DNA of 64,000 nucleotides. It comes from Bacteroides mediterraneensis. GTDB taxonomy: Bacteria > Bacteroidota > Bacteroidia > Bacteroidales > Bacteroidaceae. This document shows positions 8,431 through 17,700 of the stretch, piece by piece. The stretch spans positions 2,748 through 66,747 of the forward strand of contig NZ_JACJKA010000015.1 in assembly GCF_016900355.1 (NCBI RefSeq), written 5' to 3'. A model generated the notes under the pieces. That model had not been told where the DNA came from. It ran no database searches and saw only the letters and a list, made by a program, of their open reading frames with translations. The position numbers and the translations under genes are program-made. The number at the start of each line of letters is the position of its first letter. Positions within the stretch are counted from its first letter, which is position 1.

Positions 8431-8496
8431 CCCAAAGCAAAATCAGCCAACAGATTTGCAGTGAATCTGTTGGCTGATTTTGCTTTGGGGAGATTT
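8431..8496 (+). terminator. Intrinsic terminator with a 26-bp perfect stem
   Basis: The arms 8431-8456 and 8464-8489 are perfect reverse complements around a seven-base loop. GGAGATTTTT follows on the plus strand. It ends the plus-strand cassette and faces the minus-strand gene that stops at 8536. Confidence 0.8.
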
Positions 8497-8535
8497 TTCA
8501 CACAACTATATGAATACTTTTCTATTCAAATAATC

Positions 8536-9228
8536 CTATATTCCTGAACTGCGGCACCATGAAGTATATTTAATGATAACAATAGATAGAATCAGTAACA
8601 ACAACCAAACAAATAAGGATATGAAACCGGCTAACGGACAACCTTCACAATTCCCAAGTAGCGTATATAATTGTTTGGAAAACGAAAAGCAGATGGATTG
8701 AATTAGATAAATAACCCCCCAAACAATCATGGATATTTGGCCGATGGCAATGTTTATTCTTGACACGGAAAACTTTCCGGCATTGGTAGTAAACAAGTTC
8801 GCATCCAATGGCACAGGTCTGGGAAGGCTGCCATGCACCAGTTCTGCATCGTCCATGTCCCTTGCCACTATTTTTGTGCTATAAGTTATGTCACGTTCGA
8901 TATTATACAATGCTTTCTCATATTTTTCATACCAGGCCTTGGAACCTTTTCCCATCATAATCCACAAGGTAGAAAGGATAATGCCCAAAAATGCAACGCA
9001 CAAACCGGCTACATTAAGGATGCAAAAAGGGATAATTTTTTTATCATCGGCAACATATTCGCAGATTTTCAACAGCAGGCTTCCATAACCTGTAAAGCAC
9101 ATGACTAAGAATGCGGTCAGAAAAATCGACCGTTGCCATAAATGGGATAACTCAAAGTCGCGGCACTTCCATAAGGAGGCATAGATATCTTTTGAGGTAA
9201 TTTGTTCCATATCGATTTTATTTTGCAT
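8536..9228 (-). CDS. Four-TM protein, resembles RipA-family octameric membrane proteins
   Basis: A 230-residue protein. A cytosolic N-terminus containing SKDIYASLWKCRDFELSHLW leads into two membrane helices (about 33-55 and 66-90). A soluble stretch of roughly 60 residues (YEKALYNIERDITYSTKIVA) follows, then two more helices (about 155-178 and 197-220). The N-terminal motif and the paired-helix layout resemble proteins annotated as RipA-family octameric membrane proteins, but I cannot confirm this. It stands alone between the plus-strand cassette (convergent) and the Panacea/membrane-protein pair (same strand, about 80 bases), and may belong with either. Confidence 0.6.
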   Translation of the reverse strand: MQNKIDMEQITSKDIYASLWKCRDFELSHLWQRSIFLTAFLVMCFTGYGSLLLKICEYVADDKKIIPFCILNVAGLCVAFLGIILSTLWIMMGKGSKAWYEKYEKALYNIERDITYSTKIVARDMDDAELVHGSLPRPVPLDANLFTTNAGKFSVSRINIAIGQISMIVWGVIYLIQSICFSFSKQLYTLLGNCEGCPLAGFISLFVWLLLLILSIVIIKYTSWCRSSGI

Positions 9229-9307
9229 ATAGCCTTAATCCGTTCAGAAGAAATTATTTATATCGAATAGGACTTAATTGTTATTTTCATTTGCAATGAA
9301 TACATTA

Positions 9308-11920
9308 TCAGTTAGCACTATTTGAATTGATTTTTAAATCTATATCATGTTTAATCTTTTGATTGTTTCGCTGGCTTATGCTTATTTCTTGCATTTCATG
9401 ACTTATTTGTTCAATTCTATCAGCGTTCTCTTTCGTTTCGTTTTGAAGTTCTAATATTTTTTTCTCAGACTTCTCCAACTGTAATTTTTGCACATTGATT
9501 ATCGAATCCTGCTTTCGTTCTTCCTCCCGTAAAAAAGCACTGTTAGAGGATGAAAATAAAAATGATATTCCAAATATGATGGTCCAAATGAATAGAATTA
9601 GTCCAAGGTGTTTGAAAAAAGAGATAAATTTATTATTCTTTGATTTATAAGTAGTTAAGCACTCATTATCCTGATTGTTTATATTACTTTCAAGTCTTTT
9701 TTCAAATGCATTGGGAAGGTGTTTAATAAGTACAGCGAAAAGAATAAGACTCCCCGTAAAAGTACCAGCAAAACAGACATATTCAATAATATTATCTGCT
9801 AACTTTCCCATATTAATACTTATTGTCACAAATGCAAGAAATGCTGCCAGCACGCCAAGAATCGTCGTCGTGGATTCTAAATGTTTCTGAGAGGCATTTT
9901 GTATAGCTATATCTGTAGTATGGGATAACTCTTTCATCTTTTCATTGATGTTACTGGTTACTTCCTTCGACCTATTATCTAATTTTGCTAAGTGTGCTTG
10001 AACAATTCCTCTAATTAATGAATCATATCTTTGCTCATATTGATACAAGTAATCTGTATGCTTTTCTGTATATATAGTATATAATCCTTTCAGGTATTGA
10101 AGATTAATAGGAGTACAGTATGCAGATGTAAAGAAAAATCTATGTCTAAATTCTTTTTTGTTATAATTTGTTATTCTTCCTTTTTCTAATTCACCACATG
10201 CGTTAACAGAGTTACCTTTTGGGGATAACTCGTAAAAACTGTGAGTAAAATAAGGCCGATATAGCTTGGGGATATTTGAGCTATATCTTATGATATAACG
10301 ATTTAATTCTATTAGAATCTTTTTTAATAAGGATATTAACTCAAACATACGTTTGATATCACCTTCATTTTGTTGGGAACAATCTTTTTGTAATAATGCC
10401 TTGATTTCCGTTGAAACAAGCTCTAAGGTTTGACGAAAGAATGACGGGGTTAGATTCTTTTTGTCATTTTTTGAATCCCAGAAGCTTATTATGCTGTCAG
10501 CTACTTTTGATTTTGTTCTTTTATTATCATGGATATCTTGAATGACAGAAGACTGTTCACAATAGCTGGAAATACCAACCATAATGGCCTTATCATACAA
10601 TTCCAAATCTCTAAAATAACCGTCAAATTTAATTTGCCGAGTCAGTTCCTTCGCATCTAATTTTTTATTCTGAAAATCAACTCTCTTTTTTATAAAAAAA
10701 TTCAGTTGAAATGATTCTTTCGAAGAAATGCTGTATTCTTTAAGTTTTTTAATTAGCCCACTTTTACCATCCTGATAGTTTATTATATAATCATAATTTA
10801 CTTCTATCAATCCTTTGGTTTTGTTTTCATGATACTCATTATTAATCATTCGGTCCAACAATGAAGCTGTTTTAATCAAGGCAATTTTGATAACTTCTTT
10901 GGATAAATCTACCTGTGTTTGGGGCAAAATCCATTGAGAGTTTTCTAAACAGACAAATGCATGAAATAATTTCTTAACCGATTCTTCATTAGAAATGTAG
11001 CAATGGTCAATGAGCGTAATGTTTATAATTGACTTTAATAAATTTTCAAATACAAGCGCCTCTTTCTCTCCACATAATTGAGGAACGTTTTTAAAACTCC
11101 TCCGATATCTTTCCTCGCTATCAGGATCAATATTGATTAAATTGAATGGGGCGTCTTGACTGATAAATCTTTTGATGCGACTGCATGCTTCTTGCAGAAG
11201 CCATGAAGTTTTTAATATTGATTTCAATATATAAAGCTCACCATTTCTTCCTTCCTCATAATCAGATTCCTTTATTTTCGAGAAAAAAAGATCGTCTATC
11301 TTTTGGAGCGAAGAACTGTATTCATCAAAAATCAGATATTCAGCATTCAATATAGATTTCCCGATATGCCCAAACAGTTGCGTACAGATTCTATTGGTAA
11401 ATCTTTTAAGATTTTTATTTTCATCAGCTAGACTTAGAGAAAGCTTTACTAATTCTACTATGGCATTGGGAAATGTGCTGATTTTCTCCTTCGAAGCAAG
11501 AAGAATAGATTCAAATTCAGCATCTGACAAATCACTTATTTGGAGCTGTCTGTATCCTTCTTTTTCATGTACTTTTTTTATAAATAATAGAGCTTTAACA
11601 ATATTAGTTGTTGAGGATGAGGAATGCAAAGATGCTGGAGTGATAGCTTTTACTTCTGCTTCAATTTCATCAATGCTTATGCTGATTTGTTCATCAGCTT
11701 CCCCTTCGCGTGATATATTTATGGCATTATTATTAAATTTACAATATAAATCAGTATCAGTAGGTAGGGAAAGCATGGTCAAAAAGACATTAAAATCTTC
11801 TTCTGTTTTGACCTGATGATGCTGGAGAAAACAGACTATCAATTCTCCATATATGGATAAATCGTATGTGGCCAATTTTTCATATATTGAAATGGCAGCT
11901 CCTATATGTGATGACTTCAT
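9308..11920 (-). CDS. Large membrane/coiled-coil protein, candidate effector of a two-gene system
   Basis: About 870 residues, with no family I recognise. Residues 1 to roughly 680 are soluble, mostly helical and rich in Lys, Ser, Ile and Asn. Around residues 705-755 there are two membrane helices (TTTILGVLAAFLAFVTISI, then YVCFAGTFTGSLILFAVLI). Another hydrophobic helix lies near 795-815 (LGLILFIWTIIFGISFLF). The last 60 residues form a coiled coil (RKQDSIINVQKLQLEKSEKK). I use the ATG at 11920; the frame also offers a TTG at 11932. It lies directly behind the Panacea-like gene, but a perfect terminator separates them. The AT-rich composition contrasts sharply with rhs. The layout, a large sensor-like body with a membrane domain, suits an abortive-infection or toxin effector; this is inference. 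Confidence 0.7.
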   Translation of the reverse strand: MKSSHIGAAISIYEKLATYDLSIYGELIVCFLQHHQVKTEEDFNVFLTMLSLPTDTDLYCKFNNNAINISREGEADEQISISIDEIEAEVKAITPASLHSSSSTTNIVKALLFIKKVHEKEGYRQLQISDLSDAEFESILLASKEKISTFPNAIVELVKLSLSLADENKNLKRFTNRICTQLFGHIGKSILNAEYLIFDEYSSSLQKIDDLFFSKIKESDYEEGRNGELYILKSILKTSWLLQEACSRIKRFISQDAPFNLINIDPDSEERYRRSFKNVPQLCGEKEALVFENLLKSIINITLIDHCYISNEESVKKLFHAFVCLENSQWILPQTQVDLSKEVIKIALIKTASLLDRMINNEYHENKTKGLIEVNYDYIINYQDGKSGLIKKLKEYSISSKESFQLNFFIKKRVDFQNKKLDAKELTRQIKFDGYFRDLELYDKAIMVGISSYCEQSSVIQDIHDNKRTKSKVADSIISFWDSKNDKKNLTPSFFRQTLELVSTEIKALLQKDCSQQNEGDIKRMFELISLLKKILIELNRYIIRYSSNIPKLYRPYFTHSFYELSPKGNSVNACGELEKGRITNYNKKEFRHRFFFTSAYCTPINLQYLKGLYTIYTEKHTDYLYQYEQRYDSLIRGIVQAHLAKLDNRSKEVTSNINEKMKELSHTTDIAIQNASQKHLESTTTILGVLAAFLAFVTISINMGKLADNIIEYVCFAGTFTGSLILFAVLIKHLPNAFEKRLESNINNQDNECLTTYKSKNNKFISFFKHLGLILFIWTIIFGISFLFSSSNSAFLREEERKQDSIINVQKLQLEKSEKKILELQNETKENADRIEQISHEMQEISISQRNNQKIKHDIDLKINSNSAN

Positions 11921-11937
11921 ATCTGATTTCAAATAAT

Positions 11938-11969
11938 AAAAAAAGGTTATCCTTCTGTGAAGGATAACC
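11938..11969 (-). terminator. Perfect intrinsic terminator between the Panacea-like gene and the large membrane protein
   Basis: Read on the minus strand, GGTTATCCTTC (11969-11959), a three-base loop and GAAGGATAACC (11955-11945) are followed by seven T (11944-11938). The stem is 11 bp without mismatch. The next ATG is about 18 bases downstream, so the large protein can only be made from read-through or anti-terminated transcripts. Confidence 0.85.
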
Positions 11970-11991
11970 CTATGATAAAATATAAATATAA

Positions 11992-12681
11992 TTATCCTAA
12001 TAGTTCATCGAAGCAATGACGTTCATACTTTAATTCTTCAATGTTATCTAATTGGATGCAAGTGTCGTTTTTGTTAATATATTTATTCCATAATGGTAAT
12101 TCATGAGTCATTTGTATTAATAATTCCTTATCCTCAAAAGGAAAAGTTTTTTTATTTCGCAAATGTTCTATGCTTTTATCTACCATTTTTGCATATAGCA
12201 TCAAATTGGTCTCGTCAGTTTCTTTATTATTCTTAGGGTCTTGTAGTTGTTCATTCAAAATTTCTACTCGATATATATCAGATTTGTTGTATGCATTCTC
12301 ATCAACATCTGGATAGTTGAATTTAAAATGTTCCTGATATTTGTCAGATAATTTTAGTTCGCTGTCAAATGTATAACGTAAAAGAATACCACGATTGTGA
12401 TAAACAGAATCTTCAACAGGACCATTTTCCATTGCAATGTATCTATCAAAAATTCCAAACAGAGAGTCTTGTCTTTTTTGAGTATCCTCATGGACACTAC
12501 TTAAACAAATAAAATACAATAATTTCATTAATCTTTTTCCCGACAGAGTAGCCAATATTTCATTTATTTGAGCACGTGTCAATTCATTGTATCGTTTTTG
12601 CCAGTCTATTTGAGCTTGCCAATCAACAATCTTTCCTACAATATAATCAAATAACAGTAATTTTCTTCTCAATTTGCACAT
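11992..12681 (-). CDS. Panacea (DUF4065/SocA)-like protein, candidate antitoxin or sensor
   Basis: A 229-residue soluble protein. Near residues 50-60 is KRLMKLLYFICLSS, and about 30 residues on is FDRYIAMENGPVEDSVYHN. Together these match the shape of the Panacea/DUF4065 domain (KLLYF....., then A..xGPV..xVY). Panacea domains are known as adaptable antitoxins and as middle components of three-part defence systems. The identification is by motif only. It is the first gene of a pair with the large membrane protein, and antitoxin-first order is the usual toxin-antitoxin layout. It has a leader of about 250 bases with a strong hairpin. Confidence 0.65.
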   Translation of the reverse strand: MCKLRRKLLLFDYIVGKIVDWQAQIDWQKRYNELTRAQINEILATLSGKRLMKLLYFICLSSVHEDTQKRQDSLFGIFDRYIAMENGPVEDSVYHNRGILLRYTFDSELKLSDKYQEHFKFNYPDVDENAYNKSDIYRVEILNEQLQDPKNNKETDETNLMLYAKMVDKSIEHLRNKKTFPFEDKELLIQMTHELPLWNKYINKNDTCIQLDNIEELKYERHCFDELLG

Positions 12682-13151
12682 ATCTATCTATCATAAAAGG
12701 TTTGCTAAAAACAATGCGAAATTCTCCTGCCTCTCCTTTGTAGGGAGAGGCAGAAACAAGCAGCAAGCCTTTCCAATAATCCTTTCTGCTCAACAGCAAT
12801 ATTTTTCCTTTTCAAAAGCATACATTCAACAGAATCGCCAACTTATGAAAATCATCTGCTGGATAAGGCATATAGTTCAAAATAATCACCATGCAGTTAA
12901 ATTTTGGCGACTCATAGTAAGCAATCTTATATTTCGGGCTGCAAAGATAATTATTTTTTCTGTATTATGCTAATTTTCAGATATTTTTCTGTTTCTTGTT
13001 ATAATTCTTGTGTTACTACTTAGGTTTTATATCTAAATATAGTGCCAGATCTCTATAGATTGCTCTTTCTTTATGTCGATTTTTGAAGGTCTAACTATCA
13101 ACATAAGCGTCTTGTTTACCGTAACAAATATCATTTTGTTATATGACAAAA
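12682..13151 (-). promoter_or_regulatory. Leader and probable promoter of the Panacea-like pair
   Basis: No gene is supported here. On the minus strand TATCTTTG at 12949-12942 fits a -7 box, although no good -33 box is seen. This would give a leader of about 250 bases. Within the leader, 12727-12753 form a 10-bp GC-rich hairpin (CTGCCTCTCC/GGAGAGGCAG, seven-base loop) without a clear U-run. The part right of 12950 is AT-rich and featureless. Confidence 0.5.
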
Positions 13152-13807
13152 TCATATAATGACTGCCAGTATTTTCAGACTGCATGAAAGTTTATCCGTT
13201 GTTCTCCAGTATAGGGAGCGAATTGGCGACAAATATAGTTTCATCGGCACGTGGGGTATGCTGTGTATGGGTGTGGAAGCCATGGTTTTCAGAATGAATC
13301 CTCCGAGCTTAACGGTGGCGCACAGCATGCCCACGGCCATCGTCAGTGCCGTGTGACCTATCTCTACCAGTTTTGCAGGATCCGCGTCGCCGATCTCTTT
13401 CTTTTCTTCATGGATGGGGTATGAGGATATGGCCGCGGCCATGAAGTTCTCTGGTTTCATCAGGAAGCCGACATGCAGACGTGGCATGGGTACGCTCGTA
13501 GCTGGCGGAATGTTCTCTAGATGTGTGTCCACCCCGATGATCGGGTCGAACTGTTTGGATATGGGCAGGCTGGTCTGTCTCTTCATCCCCAGCAATCTGA
13601 GCACGGGCAGTACGACCGTCTCGCTCAGGCCGTCGGCAAGTCCACCGATAACGGCTGCCGCCTTGATGCCCATGTTGAGGGCGTTGACGGACGGTGACAC
13701 GCCAGTGTCGGAGTTCGCCTTGATGCCTTCCGAGATACCCTTAACTGCGCACCTATGCCGGTCTTAAGGTTCGCATTCACGCTGTCGAAATATCCTGTGT
13801 CCGCCAT
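13152..13807 (-). pseudogene. Decayed rhs N-terminal fragment
   Basis: It starts like the intact rhs genes (ATG at 13807, MADTGYFDSVNANLKTGIGAQ). A deletion with a frame change follows near 13740. The homologous frame then continues (GVSPSVNALNMGIKAAAVIG, GVDTHLENIPPATSVPMP, ALTMAVGMLCATVKLGG) to about 13250. There a second frame change and an in-frame TAA appear, and homology ends near 13180 with no Rhs core. Its sequence is clearly diverged from the other two copies. It lies 13 bases after the Imm22 gene, so it may once have led the next rhs-toxin unit of a longer array. No function is expected. Confidence 0.85.
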
Positions 13808-13820
13808 AATAGATTTAATT

Positions 13821-14714
13821 CTATTCTGCTATATATGTTTCTAAATAGTTGATTCCATTGTAGCTCCTTAGTTCATTTACATATTTTTTAGGAGTTTCAT
13901 AGGAATCATAATTTTTCTTTTTGATGAAAATTCTTTGATTCTTTTTTTTATCTTTAAATCCATTTGGAATATAGCAAAATATGCAATTCGCAGGCTTTAT
14001 ATCATATTCTTTGATATCAATTTCTATTGACCAGTCAGGGATAAGTTTATTATCTATCATTTTTCTTACCATCTTGAATGGATCTTCTAGATGATCTATA
14101 ATTGTTACTTTTAAAAATTCAGGATAGTAATACTTAATGTCAATATCTTTGCAGAATTGGCATCGGTGTTCTGGATTTGGACGTTTCTTAGTCTGACAAG
14201 AATTATAAGCCTCCAACTCTTTCATATATATATCTTGATTGAAATATTCCATAAATTCTTCTCGGCTCTTTTCAGTTTTACCTATCCATATCATGTATTC
14301 AAGACCGGCTAATGAACCTACGGTACCTTCAATATTTTGTTCAAACTTATAAGAGCCAAGATAATTCATGGATACAGTTCTTTTCGCTTTTTGAGGAGAA
14401 ATACCACAAGAACAATTGTAACATATTACAGCATTACACTGTGATATTCCTGCTTTTTCAATGGCTTCATGTATTTTAGAAGTTTCAGCAGGTATTAAAT
14501 TTAATAATTCATTCATTCCATTGGAAGCATATTTCATAATGAGGAAATCCTCGTCATAGCTCATTATTCCTAATTCCTTACAGAATTGACAGCAAAGTTC
14601 TTTGTTGTCTTCGTCATATTTTTTCCACCAATTATAAAATGCTGATTGATCCATATATTTTTCGAAATCAACTTCTGAATTAAATTGACCAACCCAAATC
14701 ATTATTTTATTCAT
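13821..14714 (-). CDS. Tandem Imm22-type immunity protein
   Basis: A 297-residue protein built of two copies of an Imm22-like unit. Copy one (about 1-135) has IMIWVGQFNSEVDFEKYM and then CCQFCKELGIMSYDEDFL. Copy two (about 140-297) has EYMIWIGKTEKSREEFMEYF and then RCQFCKDIDIKYYYPEFL. These match the Imm22 family pattern (WVGk....ef..Y, CQFCKDigi.wYdeDF). Further CxxC pairs (CYNC, CIFC) suggest a metal or structural site. It begins 5 bases after the rhs2 stop, so it is almost certainly the immunity gene for the Rhs2 toxin tip and is co-translated with it. The fused duplication is the odd feature. Confidence 0.82.
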   Translation of the reverse strand: MNKIMIWVGQFNSEVDFEKYMDQSAFYNWWKKYDEDNKELCCQFCKELGIMSYDEDFLIMKYASNGMNELLNLIPAETSKIHEAIEKAGISQCNAVICYNCSCGISPQKAKRTVSMNYLGSYKFEQNIEGTVGSLAGLEYMIWIGKTEKSREEFMEYFNQDIYMKELEAYNSCQTKKRPNPEHRCQFCKDIDIKYYYPEFLKVTIIDHLEDPFKMVRKMIDNKLIPDWSIEIDIKEYDIKPANCIFCYIPNGFKDKKKNQRIFIKKKNYDSYETPKKYVNELRSYNGINYLETYIAE

Positions 14715-14719
14715 AAAAC

Positions 14720-17700
14720 TTATTTTTTATTAGAATATCCTACTACATGTTTATTATGCAGTCTTTCAATTTCATTTTGAGCTTGCTGTTTTGATTTTGC
14801 ATTAGTTATTGCATTAGCAAGCATTTGATGAAAAATAGAACTGGCAGAAGAACGATGGTGAAATCCTTTATTTCTACCAATTCTAATCTGCATATTTTTT
14901 GTTGGAATAACCATCTTCTTAAGTTCTAATGCTGTAAACTCAAGTTCTTTTAACTTTGGAGCAAGATGAACAGGAAACATCTCGTGCATTCCACCTCCGC
15001 CTCTCAAGTGAGCTTTTACAGCATCAATATTTGCTTCTATATCTGATACTGTAGCTTTATCCCACCAATCATTAAATGCTTTATTACCACGCCCCCATGG
15101 AGCAAGTCCCAATATGTCAATCCATGCATTAGTCTCATCAACATACCCATACAGATTGAGTATTCCTCCAGCCAGTCCGATTGGATCCTGCGAGATATAC
15201 ATCCCCATTTGCGGCGAGTAATACCTGAAGCGGTTGTACGCCAGCCCCGTCTCCCGGTCATAATACTGCCCCTGGAAGAGGAACGGTATCATTCCGACAT
15301 TTCCGGTCTCCTCGACGACCTCCCCGTTCATGTCCAGCGTCCTGCTCCACACCTCGTTGCCCTCCGCGTCATACGCCTGCGTGGGCGTGCCCAGGTGGTC
15401 GGTGACGATGGACCAGGCCCTGCCTTCCTTTATCATGGCCGCGGGTACGAAGGACTCCTCCTCGAAGAGCCAGAGCGTGCGTTCCCTGCGTTCTTCTTCC
15501 GTCAGCCACGCATCCTCCTTCTGCGAATAGCTTCGTTTCTGCCTCCACTGGTGCAGGGGCACGTTCCCGTTCCACATCCAGCGCGTCACGGCCGTCCCGC
15601 AGCTCTTCGAGAGCCTCCTTCCCAGCGCGTCGTATTCGAACGCCACTTCCTTCCCGTCTGGCCGTATGACCTTCGCCAGCGAGCCGTCGGCGTTCCAGCG
15701 GTACCTCCAGTGCTCCTTCTTTCCGTCCAGCCATCTTCCCGTACCGATGTATCGTTCCGTCAGGTTTCCGTCCTTGTCATACTCGCAGTGCCATTTCCCG
15801 TCCTGTTCCATGGCCCCGCCCTTCAGGAAGCGCCTTACCGTGCAGTCGGGGTCTGGATACAGGTTTCCCAGGCTGTCGCTCTTCCTCCACTGTTCCGTCC
15901 CGTCCCCGTACCCGGCATGCTCCAACTGTCCGTTCGGGGTGTACCCGTACCGTGTCGTCCCGTACCTGCTGTCCTCGGTTGCGAGCAGGCGGTCCGCCTT
16001 GCCCCAGCGGTAGCGGCGCAGGTGGCGTGTCCGCGCGTCCTTCCTCGTGCGCGCGTCCACCAGGCGGCCGATGTCGTCATACCCGAAGCTGCGCATCACG
16101 CCTCCGGGAAGCAGGCGTTCCACCTCGAAGCCCAGCGTGTCGTAGCGGTGCTGTGACTTCCACGGCATTTCACCGCTCCCGATGCCGTCCCCGGCCCGGA
16201 ACTCCGCCAGTTCCCCGAACCCGTTGCGTATGTATTCCAGGTTGGCCCCGAGCGTGCTTTGCAGGGACAGTATCCGTCCGGTCTTGTCGTAGGTGCGTGT
16301 GATGGTTTCCCCGTCAGCCGTTTCCGTCACCGGCAGTCCCAGCGCGTTGTAGGCGAACTCCACGCGGCTTTCCCCCCGTACGGCTTCCGCGAGCCTTCCG
16401 GAGATGCCGTAGCGGTAGGTCTGGTCGGGCTCGTCCGTGGTGACATAGGACACCCTCGTGACCCTCGACGCGTTGTCGTACCCGTATTCCCGCACGATGC
16501 CGCTCGGCAGCGTCTCGCTTGCCACGCGCCCGGCGCGGTCGCGCAGGTACGTCCTGCGCCCCCTGTCGAAGCCGGTCTCGGCTATGACGTTCCCGGCCGC
16601 GTCGAGCTCGAACTCGTAGCGCTGCATGCGTTCGTTGACGACATGCACGAGCCTTTCCTCCCGGTCGTAGCGGAAGGCCACCACGCCGCGGCTGTCCCTG
16701 CGGTGCGTCAGCTTCCACATGCCCGAGTAGGCGTACTCCACCGTCTGCAGGTCGTCGCGGTATTCCAGCAGGTTGTCTATCCCGTCGTATTTCAGTCGTA
16801 TATGGTTCCCGTCGAAGTCGTCCACCTCCGTCACGCGCCCGGCATCGTCGTAGCGCCGTTCCTGCACGGCGCCCTTCGGGTTGGTGACCCGCGTGCAGCG
16901 GCCGAGCAGGTCGTAGCGGTAGCCCGACGCGTTGCCGCGGCTGTCGGATGCCCCCGTCAGGTTGTGCATGGCGTCGTAGGAGAGGCGGGTGACCACGCCG
17001 TAGGGGTCCGTGACGCTTTCGGCCAGGCCGCCGGCGTAGCGTATCCGGGTCTTCGCGCCTTCCGGGTTCGTGCGTTCCGTCAGGTTGCCCTTCGCGTCGT
17101 AGGCGAACGTCCAGGTGCCGCCGTCGGCGGTGGTCACGGACACGGGCCGGTTGCGCAGCCCGCCCTTCCGGAAGAACGCCGCCGAGACGCTCCCCCCGTC
17201 CGGACCGGACATGTCCGTGCAGTTCCCCCAGCGGTCGTAGCGGTAGCGCGTGGCCCCTCCGGCGGCGTCCGTCTCGCGCAGCAGGCGGCGGTGCACGCTG
17301 TACTTCCAGCGGTATTCCTCCCCCGTGGGGCCGGTCTTCCGGCAGACGAGCCCGTTCTTGTGGCGGTACACCGTCAGGCGGTCGTGGCTGTCCAGCACCT
17401 CGGTAACCCCGTCCAGGTATTTCAGCTTGTGGTCGTAGATGCCCCCGTCCCCCCAGGTGTGCACGCAGCGTGCGCCGGGTTCCGTGCCGTCGTACTCGAA
17501 GAACCAATTGAGCCCGTTGCGCCAGGTCTCCTTCACGATCAGGCGCCCGGCGTACCCGTAGCGCATGGCGTCGCCAACGGCGTTGCGCTGGCAGACGAGG
17601 TTCCCGTCCGCGTCGTATTCGTAGGAGGCGAGCATAATCTCCTCCCCCGCGTTTTCGGGGTGCGGTCCCCTGATCTCAGTGATGCGTCCGCTCTCCGGGT

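Noticed and set aside
12674-12973. 99-codon plus-strand frame in the leader of the Panacea-like gene
   Set aside because: Low-complexity translation, no promoter on that strand, and it overlaps the minus-strand leader hairpin.
14720-15100. Naming the Rhs2 toxin tip as an HNH-type nuclease
   Set aside because: The His cluster is suggestive, but no complete HNH, AHH or GHH signature is visible, so no family was assigned.
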